From contig NZ_LVWG01000035.1 in the NCBI RefSeq assembly GCF_001622165.1, positions 84,566 through 137,565 on the forward strand: a DNA stretch of 53,000 bases. The letters run 5' to 3'. The DNA comes from Pelodictyon luteolum (GTDB lineage: Bacteria > Bacteroidota > Chlorobiia > Chlorobiales > Chlorobiaceae). A program made the position numbers and the translations under genes. How positions within the stretch are numbered: position 1 is the stretch's first letter; every line of letters begins with the position of its first letter. The notes below the pieces were generated by a model. The model was not told the DNA's origin. It did no database searches and saw only the letters and a list, made by a program, of their open reading frames with translations. Positions 46,270-53,000 of the stretch are shown one piece after another.

Positions 46270-46932
46270 ATGCATGATATGCAGACACTCACACAACTCA
46301 TTCTGGAAAACGGGCTCGGCTCCCGCATCATTTCCAGGGACCAACTGGCCCGTATGCTTGAGGGCTCGCCACAACGGCGATACAATCTGGTCAACAGGGC
46401 ACTGCGAAAAGGCGAACTGCTGCAACTACAAAGGGGCAAGTACCTGCTGGCACCTTCAACGCTGCTGAACAGCACACCACACCCCTTCGTGCTCGCACAG
46501 GCTTTGGCTCCCGGTTCCTTCATCTCCTTTGAAAGCGCGCTCTGCTTCCACGGATGGATCCCTGAAGCAGTGCCCGTCACCATGTCGGTCGTTCCGGGCA
46601 GGCGGCAGCTGGAGATCAACCACCCGATCCTTGGCCTCTACCGGATGTACCCCATTGCGATTCAAGAAGGCGGTTTACTGGAGTCGGTCGAACGCATCAC
46701 ATTCAACGGACACGCAGCGCTGGTTGCCATGCCCCTTCGGGCATTGCTGGACATCATCTGCCGTCGAAAGCTCGCCCCCGAAGAGGTAAGGGGATTTGCC
46801 GATGCCATGCGCATTGATGTTGAGCATCTCCGGAACATAGCTCCTGAAGTTTGGCTGTCCATGGCCCGGGTGTATCGGCACAAACGGATGGCTCTCTGCA
46901 TCACGGCACTGCGCGAGGCATGCAAAAAGTAA
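46270..46932 (+). CDS. AbiEi-family type IV antitoxin, without toxin partner
   Basis: The 220-residue product has an N-terminal winged helix (RDQLARMLEGSPQRRYNLVN, RALRKGELLQLQRGKYLLA), then the AbiEi core with SFISFESALCFHGWIPEAVP, TMSVVPGRRQLEI and ALLDIICRRKLAPEEV. AbiEi represses its own promoter and counteracts the AbiEii nucleotidyltransferase toxin. AbiEii should start near the AbiEi stop, but only a 12-codon frame begins there (ATG near 46919) and the next 160 bases contain no coding sequence. A second in-frame ATG lies three codons in. It could be a solitary regulator or a decayed system. Confidence 0.85.
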   Translation: MHDMQTLTQLILENGLGSRIISRDQLARMLEGSPQRRYNLVNRALRKGELLQLQRGKYLLAPSTLLNSTPHPFVLAQALAPGSFISFESALCFHGWIPEAVPVTMSVVPGRRQLEINHPILGLYRMYPIAIQEGGLLESVERITFNGHAALVAMPLRALLDIICRRKLAPEEVRGFADAMRIDVEHLRNIAPEVWLSMARVYRHKRMALCITALREACKK

Positions 46933-47124
46933 CCGGCAGTACAGAGAAAACAACCTGACCGGCCAACATGACACATTGGAGATCCTCCCGGCCATGCCGC
47001 AGAGGACCCAATGCGTCGCATCAAAAAAATCACAGAGAAACCGTACATTGCAGGGCATTAAAAAATCAACACCCAACGACACGCCCCCGTTTTGGAACAG
47101 AGTACCGACCCCAAACAAGGTCAT

Positions 47125-48174
47125 GTGACCGGAAAGAGAAAAGCCGTTGCCCGGCTGCTCCAGATCATCTCCCGGTTCCGCTCACACCGGCTCAACAATC
47201 ATGAATATGAGCCGATCCGCTCCATCGCCATCCTTATGGTCGGCCGGTACGGCGACAGCATCCTTCTCACAAAACTGCTGCGCCAGCAGAAGGCCGCACT
47301 TCCGGATACCGAGCTCCATGTCATCACCTCGCGGACTGGAACGGAGGAGTTCTTCCGCTACTCACCCTATGTATCGGGGACCTTCTGCCTGAAAAGCGGG
47401 ATAGGGGTCTGGGTGAAGTTCCTCCTCACCCACCGCTACACCGTGCTCTTCAACCCGAAAGACTCCCCCTCAACCAGCAACCTTCTGCTCAGCTCCGTCA
47501 TTAGGGCCCCACTCAAAGTCTCCCACAGCCACCCCCTGCACGAGGGCATTTTCGATCGGCTGGTCAAGATCGACCACCTGGATCATGTAACCGAGCAGAG
47601 CGCAGGCCTCCTCGATGCGCTCGGCTTCGACCGGAAGAAGTACGCCGCCTTCTATCCCGAAATGCCCCGCTACCCCGTCGGCAGGAATGTCCAGGAGTTC
47701 AGCCGTTCGATTTCCCTGAAAGGGTGCATCGGCATAAACCTCAGCGCAGGAGGCCCGTCGCGCTACTGGACCCTCGAGAAGTGGGAGGCGCTCGTCAGGG
47801 AGTTCCCCCTCCATCAGTTCGTCGTGTTCTCAGCAGGGAACGATTCTGCCGATAAAAAGCATCTTGAGGACACCCTTCCGAACATCATCCCCTCCCCGGC
47901 AACAGCGAATCTCGGAGAGGTCGCCACCATCCTGCAGCAGCTGGATCTGCTCGTAACCCCCGACACTTCGCTCGTGCACATGGCCGCATGCTTCGATACC
48001 CCGGTCATCGCATTCTTCCCCAGCGACCTTAAAGCCATGAAAGGCTATGGCCCACTCAGCACAACAAGCACCATCGTAGCCTCTGAAACCTACCTGGTTA
48101 GAGATATCGAGGTCGGAACCGTTGCCGAAGCCATCCGCTCGATGCAGAGCTCGCTCAGGCGGATTACGGGGTAA
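47125..48174 (+). CDS. Glycosyltransferase family 9 (heptosyltransferase-like), copy 1
   Basis: From GTG at 47125, four bases after AAGG, the product is 349 residues. The first Rossmann domain begins RSIAILMVGRYGDSILLTKLL, and the nucleotide-sugar domain has GINLSAGGPSRYWTLEKW and the family end block VTPDTSLVHMAACFDTPVIA. GT9 enzymes add heptose or related sugars to LPS core. A TTG at 47092 extends the frame by eleven codons. It is 47% or so similar by eye to the GT9 at 50950. It is followed closely by the GT39 gene on the same strand. Confidence 0.87.
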   Translation: MTGKRKAVARLLQIISRFRSHRLNNHEYEPIRSIAILMVGRYGDSILLTKLLRQQKAALPDTELHVITSRTGTEEFFRYSPYVSGTFCLKSGIGVWVKFLLTHRYTVLFNPKDSPSTSNLLLSSVIRAPLKVSHSHPLHEGIFDRLVKIDHLDHVTEQSAGLLDALGFDRKKYAAFYPEMPRYPVGRNVQEFSRSISLKGCIGINLSAGGPSRYWTLEKWEALVREFPLHQFVVFSAGNDSADKKHLEDTLPNIIPSPATANLGEVATILQQLDLLVTPDTSLVHMAACFDTPVIAFFPSDLKAMKGYGPLSTTSTIVASETYLVRDIEVGTVAEAIRSMQSSLRRITG

Positions 48175-48202
48175 TCTTCGTATATTCGGCCATTACCGGA
48201 AC

Positions 48203-49897
48203 ATGCCCTCTTCCAGGGCGCCTCAACCGTCCATACCCATGCAAGGCACCGCTTCCACCCAGAGAACATTCCTGCTGCTCCTCGCCTTCACGGCGCTGCT
48301 CTATGTTGTCAACTTCCACATCAATGACATCTGGACGGAAAACGAGAGTTTCTACGCGGACGCAGTCCGCGTTATGCTGCAAAAGGGCGACTTCCTGAAC
48401 ATCACCTACAACGGCGAACCGCGCTTTGTCAAGCCTCCGCTCACCTACTGGCTGATGGCCGCCTCGGCGTCCGTGTTCGGGCTGAACGAGTTCGCACTCC
48501 GCCTCCCCATCGTCGTGATGGCGTTCTGGACCGTACTGCTTACCTGGTCGATGGCGAGGATGCTCTACGGTGACAAAGCAGCCCTCTATGCTCTTGCCAT
48601 GCAGGCGATCGGCATACAGTTCATCGCCGGCAAACAGTACGCCTCACCCGAAATCCCGCTGGCGTTCTTCTTCACCCTCACGCTCTGGCTGTTCCTCAAA
48701 AGCGAGAAAAGCGGCAACAGATGGTACAGCACCGCCGCCGCCGCGGCACTCGGCCTCACCGTCCTCACCAAAGGGTTCCCCTACTTCATCGTCATCGGGG
48801 GCATCATCATCACCTACATCACGGTTGATGCCCGCTTCAACGCAAAGAATATATTCCGCCGGATCTGGAGCCACCGCCCCCTGTCGGGCGCGCTCATTGC
48901 CGTGGCCATAGGCATGAGCTGGATCCTTGCCATGTACCTCTCCTACGGCAGTGAGTACCTCAAGGTACTCAGCAATGAAACCGTAGAGCGCGCGTTCAGC
49001 TATAACGGCAACCTCCTTAAAGACCTCTTCTTCTACCCTGAAGTCATCCTCTGGAGCTTCTTCCCATACTCGCTGGTATTCTACTTCGCGCTCATCGGCA
49101 CATTCCTGCAGCCGAGCCGGCTCAGGAACATCGCACTCCCCATGGCATGGTTCACAGTCATGCTCGTCGTCTTTACCGCCTCGAAAGGCAAGATCCCGAC
49201 CTACTTCATCCAGGCCCACCCTGCCATGGCGCTCCTCACAGCAGCATGGATGAGCACGAGTCCCGCGCCTTCGAACAAAGCGCTCGCACTGCTATGGAAT
49301 ACCACATTCATTCTACCTGCGGTGATAGGGGTAGCGCTCAGTGTGGCCATGGTGCAGGTGTTCAGTTTCCATCCGGCGTTCTATGCCATACCGGTCATTG
49401 CACTCATCCTCATGCTGGCCCCCTACACCCGATCGATCTACTACGCCCCATTCATCGGCACCTTCAGCGCGCTTTTCATCTTCAGCACGGCACTCATGCC
49501 GCAGCTGGAAACGCGCCGCCCGATCGACAGCCTCGGCAGGGCGGTCGTCAATGAGAACCAGATTCCGGGCAACATCCCCATCCATGTGGAAAACGGAGAT
49601 CTCTACAACGTCCCGTTCTACACCGGGCGAAAAGCATTCTACTACGCCTCCACCGCCGACATGCCCCTGCAGTCCACACCGCTGCTCGCACTTGTTAAAA
49701 CTACTGACATCCCCGACTCGCTCAGGCAGTACGGCATATGGAGCGGCGACATCTATACCGCACGCAGCAGCGAATCACGCCTCATGATCTTCATCCGCTA
49801 CCACCTCAAGGCGCAGAAAGGAGACATGAGCGGGTTCACCAACTTCACGGCCATTTACCGGAAAGCTAACAACAAAGAGCCGGCAGACACCAACTGA
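48203..49897 (+). CDS. ArnT-like glycosyltransferase family 39 membrane protein
   Basis: From ATG at 48203 (or 48239) the product is about 564 residues with some ten to twelve membrane helices. The first periplasmic loop has NDIWTENESFYADAVRVML and GEPRFVKPPLTYWL, the acidic-residue and KPPL motifs of ArnT/PMT enzymes. The C-terminal periplasmic domain includes IHVENGDLYNVPFYTG. These enzymes move a sugar from a polyprenyl phosphate carrier to lipid A or another acceptor on the outside of the inner membrane. It forms a unit with the GT9 gene upstream. Confidence 0.88.
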   Translation: MPSSRAPQPSIPMQGTASTQRTFLLLLAFTALLYVVNFHINDIWTENESFYADAVRVMLQKGDFLNITYNGEPRFVKPPLTYWLMAASASVFGLNEFALRLPIVVMAFWTVLLTWSMARMLYGDKAALYALAMQAIGIQFIAGKQYASPEIPLAFFFTLTLWLFLKSEKSGNRWYSTAAAAALGLTVLTKGFPYFIVIGGIIITYITVDARFNAKNIFRRIWSHRPLSGALIAVAIGMSWILAMYLSYGSEYLKVLSNETVERAFSYNGNLLKDLFFYPEVILWSFFPYSLVFYFALIGTFLQPSRLRNIALPMAWFTVMLVVFTASKGKIPTYFIQAHPAMALLTAAWMSTSPAPSNKALALLWNTTFILPAVIGVALSVAMVQVFSFHPAFYAIPVIALILMLAPYTRSIYYAPFIGTFSALFIFSTALMPQLETRRPIDSLGRAVVNENQIPGNIPIHVENGDLYNVPFYTGRKAFYYASTADMPLQSTPLLALVKTTDIPDSLRQYGIWSGDIYTARSSESRLMIFIRYHLKAQKGDMSGFTNFTAIYRKANNKEPADTN

Positions 49898-49909
49898 TCA
49901 AAAAGAAAA

Positions 49910-49954
49910 ACCCTCCCGGGAACGGGTACAAATGCACCACGTCCCTGGGAGGGT
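49910..49954. terminator. Hairpin between convergent GT39 and FkbM genes
   Basis: ACCCTCCCGGGAACG (49910-49924) and CGTCCCTGGGAGGGT (49940-49954) pair at 13 of 15 positions around a 15-base loop. A-rich sequence lies on the plus-strand left side, so on minus the stem is followed by a TTTTTCTTTTT tract; it most clearly serves the minus transcript. Confidence 0.7.
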
Positions 49955-49985
49955 CGCGCCGGACCAGTGCCAAAGGCTCACAAAG

Positions 49986-50837
49986 TCAGCCAGCGAGAAC
50001 CGTCAGAACCTTCCCGATCGCATCAACCTGTTCGGTGGGCACGAAGACATGATCCTTCATGACTGAATCGGTATAATCACCCACATCGCTTACCGGCGCA
50101 ATGCCGCGATAGGTATCAGCCTCAGTTTTCATGATCCGGTAGAACGAGTAACCGAATCCGCTTATCATTCCGACCATCTCTTTGCTCCGGCGTGCCTTCA
50201 GCTCGTTCTCCTGCCGATTCGGCAGCACTTCCATGATGATGACAGGCCGGTCCCGCTCGATGAGTCCCTGCAGGCTACGCACAACCTCCAGCTCAGCCCC
50301 CTCGACATCGATTTTAAGCACTGACACCCTGCCATCAAGCACAACGCCTTCAATGCTTTCGTGACGGAAAACCGGAACGAACTTCACCGCCTTTTGGCCT
50401 TCCGAACGAAGTTCGGCAACAATAGTAGATTCCGGATCAGTCCCGTCGCTACCATAGAGCGGCACCACGCCGTCACTATCCGAAAGGCCTGCGGGAACAA
50501 CCTTGATGTTCTTCCACCGGTTGGATGAAACCAGTGCATCAAGGTAAGCGACGCAGGACGGGTTCGGCTCGAACCCCACATACTTCATGTCCGGGGCAAG
50601 CGTTTTCACCTTGATGAGGGTCTGACCGAGGTTAATCCCGACATCGTAAAAGATACCACCATCTGCATATCGGAATATCTCCGTCAATACACCCGACATC
50701 CACTTCTCTCCGCTCACGCCTACCTTTACCCCACCCAGCACGGGAACCGATACCGCTTTGCCGTTCACGGTCCTTGGAATGGAGAGATTGAGCGTCGACA
50801 TCAGTCCGGCGGCTATGGTACTGAGGAAATCTGACAT
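49986..50837 (-). CDS. FkbM-family methyltransferase
   Basis: The 283-residue product has the SAM-binding motif FYDVGINLGQTLIKV, motif VGFEPNPSCVAYLDALV and the FkbM-typical VSVLKIDVEGAELEVVRSLQGL. These enzymes O-methylate sugars or other small substrates, often inside polysaccharide loci, which fits the glycosyltransferase neighbours. The exact substrate is unknown. It is transcribed divergently from the next GT9 gene. Confidence 0.88.
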   Translation of the reverse strand: MSDFLSTIAAGLMSTLNLSIPRTVNGKAVSVPVLGGVKVGVSGEKWMSGVLTEIFRYADGGIFYDVGINLGQTLIKVKTLAPDMKYVGFEPNPSCVAYLDALVSSNRWKNIKVVPAGLSDSDGVVPLYGSDGTDPESTIVAELRSEGQKAVKFVPVFRHESIEGVVLDGRVSVLKIDVEGAELEVVRSLQGLIERDRPVIIMEVLPNRQENELKARRSKEMVGMISGFGYSFYRIMKTEADTYRGIAPVSDVGDYTDSVMKDHVFVPTEQVDAIGKVLTVLAG

Positions 50838-50949
50838 ACTTGATACAAGAGATAAGTTTGGGACACAATGTCAGTGAATATACCACTCCATTCTTTCACC
50901 AAACGAAAATACCGTGAAAAGCGCTACATTATCACAAAACTTGATCGAG

Positions 50950-51924
50950 ATGCAAAAACACACAGCCCCCATCGCATCAACACCGAAAAGCATCGTCGTC
51001 CTCGCCAGGGAGTGCTACGGTGACGCCATCATGCAGACCCCGCTCATCGCAACCCTCCGGCAAACCTATCCGGCATCGGCCATTTATGTCGTTGCCTTTA
51101 CCCGCATCATCTGCGACTTCTTCAGCTCCGACAGCAACGTCACCGCCACCTATCACGCCAAACGAGACCTGCATCGATACTTTTTCAAGTTCCTCCTGAA
51201 AAAATACGACGTACTCTTCAACCCGAAGGACCACCCATCAACCACGTTCAACCTCAACGCACGCCTTATCCGCGCCCGCTTCAAGGTAGGCCTCCGGAAC
51301 AACGGCAACGAAGAATTGTACGACTACCTGCTCGACATACCCAAAAGCACCCATGAATCGATAAGGAACCTGTCCCTTATGCAGGCGCTCGGGCACCATG
51401 AGATCACCCCCTGCAGGCCGTATATACCTACCATGCCGGTATCGGACGAGATCAACACCTTCCTTGCTGAACTCCCGGACCGGCAATACCTCGGCATCAA
51501 CATCAGCACCGGTACCCCGGGAGGCCACCGCACCATTGAACAGTGGTCCGACCTCATCAAGAGCTTGCCCGGCGAACGCTTCGTTATCTTCTCAGCACCG
51601 GGCGACCTAAACGAAAAACGGCTGATCGAACAGCCGCATAAGAATGTTGTTCCCTCTCCCGCAACGAAAAACCTCTATGAAGTATCGGCAGTTGTACGGA
51701 AGCTCCGGTTCCTCGTAACCCCCGACACCTCACTCGTCCATGTCGCAGCCTGCTCAGACACCCCGCTCGTGGCCATGTACCGCCATAATCCGGGCGACAG
51801 CCAGGCCTACGCGCCACTCAGCACCCTGCAGGAGGTCATCGTCTCCCCGACCCCTGAAGTCGTCGATATTGACACCGCATCAGTAAGGACTGCAGTGCAA
51901 CGTCTTCTTGAAAAGCTGACCTGA
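50950..51924 (+). CDS. Glycosyltransferase family 9 (heptosyltransferase-like), copy 2
   Basis: From ATG at 50950 the product is 324 residues; a GTG at 50914 would add twelve. It begins KSIVVLARECYGDAIMQTPLI, then KYDVLFNPKDHPST, as in copy 1 (TVLFNPKDSPST), GINISTGTPGGHRTIEQW and VTPDTSLVHVAACSDTPLVA. The two GT9 proteins are clearly paralogous and probably add successive similar residues to the LPS core. Unlike copy 1 it lacks the long basic N-terminal helix. Confidence 0.86.
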   Translation: MQKHTAPIASTPKSIVVLARECYGDAIMQTPLIATLRQTYPASAIYVVAFTRIICDFFSSDSNVTATYHAKRDLHRYFFKFLLKKYDVLFNPKDHPSTTFNLNARLIRARFKVGLRNNGNEELYDYLLDIPKSTHESIRNLSLMQALGHHEITPCRPYIPTMPVSDEINTFLAELPDRQYLGINISTGTPGGHRTIEQWSDLIKSLPGERFVIFSAPGDLNEKRLIEQPHKNVVPSPATKNLYEVSAVVRKLRFLVTPDTSLVHVAACSDTPLVAMYRHNPGDSQAYAPLSTLQEVIVSPTPEVVDIDTASVRTAVQRLLEKLT

Positions 51925-51968
51925 CCCGGAACCGCGTCAAGCAGCATCAAACGGGAGAACTTCCGCCA

Positions 51969-52844
51969 TCAATTTCCCTGACGAAACGCCCTATTGACCT
52001 CTGCAATGAGTCCTGCAGACTGCGGGTAAGCAATCTTGCGCATGAAGAATGCCGGTGACTCGAGCACTCTCGAGTAATCCCGTTCATCGAGCGTTGCAGG
52101 GTTGTTTCCGTCACGAAACTCCCATACGATGAAACGGCGGTCGTCGTTGACGATCTTGTCCCTGAAGTCGGAGTTCATAAGCACCGTCTGGAAAAAGATC
52201 TCCTCGGCGCAGAATGAATGATCAAACGCTTTCATGAAGTCCGGGTGCTCTGCCGCATAGCGCATGGCATACTCCAGACACTCTCGGCCAAGCGACCAAT
52301 AGGTCATCCCTCCGTAGTACCCGATATCTTCTGGGATCTTCCTTTTGAAGGAAACGATCCGCTGGACTGCCACGAGGTAATGGATCATCCTCCGCCCCCA
52401 CCGGGTTCGTCCGTTAAAGAGATCAAAAAAGTTGTAGTAGATGAGCCTGTCGTACCCGCCATCTTTCCAGTCGGCGCGGGGCAGTTTCACGGAGTTCAGG
52501 TAATTGATTTGCTTCTCCCCCTCTGCCAGAAGGTCGTCACTGCCCATCAGGGGATAATCCTGGCCGGTGATAAGGTGACAGTACTCCATGCCATCCCTCA
52601 GCGCCTCTTCGACGAGTAACAGGATCGCCTTCAGGTGGTTGTTCCCGCCCCAGTTCACCCTGTACCGGCTGAACACTTTCACATTGCCATACTTCCGCCC
52701 AAGGGCCATAAAGCCGTCAATGACTTCAGGCTTCGATTTCCGGTCGACATGCACAAAAACACTGAACCCGTCGCCAAGCTGGCGTATCGTCCGTTCAAGC
52801 CACGCCGGCTCCTTGAACGCAGTGACCAGTATCCCTTGTTTCAT
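51969..52844 (-). CDS. GT14-type (core-2/I-branching) glycosyltransferase, copy 1
   Basis: The 291-residue product starts MKQGILVTAFKEPAWLERTI and has the GT14 features VFVHVDRKS, RVNWGGNNHLKAILLLVEEAL, HLITGQDYPL and the acidic EEIFFQTVLMNS. These inverting enzymes transfer GlcNAc or xylose in eukaryotes; bacterial members are found in capsule and LPS loci. Its ATG overlaps the stop of the next gene upstream by four bases (ATGA), so the two are coupled. Confidence 0.85.
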   Translation of the reverse strand: MKQGILVTAFKEPAWLERTIRQLGDGFSVFVHVDRKSKPEVIDGFMALGRKYGNVKVFSRYRVNWGGNNHLKAILLLVEEALRDGMEYCHLITGQDYPLMGSDDLLAEGEKQINYLNSVKLPRADWKDGGYDRLIYYNFFDLFNGRTRWGRRMIHYLVAVQRIVSFKRKIPEDIGYYGGMTYWSLGRECLEYAMRYAAEHPDFMKAFDHSFCAEEIFFQTVLMNSDFRDKIVNDDRRFIVWEFRDGNNPATLDERDYSRVLESPAFFMRKIAYPQSAGLIAEVNRAFRQGN

Positions 52845-53000
52845 AGTGCGGGTCCTCCCATCCGACCCATGGGTCCAGCATGCTGCTCAACCAGTTCCAC
52901 AAGGAGACGAGACTCTGGATAAGCGATTTTTCGCATGAAAAAAGCAGGAGAGGCAAGAACCGCTTGCAGGTCGTTTTCATCGAGTATCCCTGGTATGCTT
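52841..53000 (-). CDS. GT14-type glycosyltransferase, copy 2, C-terminal part (partial)
   Basis: The last 52 codons are in the window, starting in frame at 52999. They read ILDENDLQAVLASPAFFMRK then IAYPESRLLVELVEQ, nearly the same as the C-terminus of copy 1 (SPAFFMRKIAYPQS). The gene is a tandem paralogue that continues beyond the window edge. Its C-terminus has an extra Gly/Met-rich tail before the TGA at 52841-52843. Confidence 0.75.
   Translation of the reverse strand, partial: SIPGILDENDLQAVLASPAFFMRKIAYPESRLLVELVEQHAGPMGRMGGPAL

Noticed and set aside
46968-47204. A 78-codon frame where an AbiEii toxin would be expected
   Set aside because: The translation is His/Arg/Pro-rich and shows none of the nucleotidyltransferase motifs of AbiEii.

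Overview
The window looks like a chromosomal stretch of a green sulfur bacterium (Chlorobiota, Chlorobium/Pelodictyon type). This rests on moderately high GC, a mixture of Gram-negative envelope genes (BamA, Skp, LptC, KdsD, LPS-type glycosyltransferases) with type 2 IPP isomerase and prenyl synthase, and protein sequences that read like Chlorobium orthologues. The species cannot be fixed from sequence reading alone.

Layout. 1-6.9 kb: the tail of kdsD; sucD and gatA on minus; uppS-bamA and a small outer-membrane barrel on plus. 7.0-13.7 kb: a minus-strand run with a bifunctional-nuclease protein, etfAB, two tRNAs (Leu-GAG, Lys-UUU), a 35-residue basic ribosomal-type protein, rho, folC, ruvA and rpsT. 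13.9-17.2 kb: a glmM-like mutase overlapping an ABC exporter. 17.2-19.2 kb: a small accessory patch (orphan MNT nucleotidyltransferase with a broken HEPN partner, a 10-bp repeat) and a LolC-type permease. 19.3-24.9 kb, plus strand: fni, prenyl synthase, dprA, skp, lptC, panD and a GlmU-like nucleotidyltransferase. 25.1-35.1 kb, minus strand: one long expression operon, rimP-nusA-infB-rbfA-truB-ribF-rpsO, followed by yicC-gmk-rpoZ and a VOC protein. 35.2-41.7 kb is the main accessory region: a DUF4143 ATPase, a three-gene inverse-autotransporter-like locus, and a Fic protein fused to an AbiEi-like domain. 41.8-46.0 kb: a glutaredoxin, hisS, a PTS IIA protein, cdsA and a CPBP protease. 46.2-53 kb: an orphan AbiEi antitoxin and a surface-polysaccharide locus (two GT9, one GT39, one FkbM methyltransferase, two tandem GT14).

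The most unusual element is 36980..39712. A barrel with inverse-autotransporter character stops just after its linker and has no passenger. It is followed, apparently in the same operon, by two secreted paralogues of a family I do not recognise. One of them is split by a G-run frameshift that coincides with a possible -1 slippery heptamer. I propose this as a split invasin-like surface system that has lost, or delivers separately, its passenger.

A second theme is solitary or eroded toxin-antitoxin parts: an MNT without HEPN, an AbiEi without AbiEii, an AbiEi-like domain fused to Fic, and a short frame resembling a HigA start. Several of these have repeats or palindromes in front of them that could be operators. 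All functional calls come from reading motifs; no database search was run.
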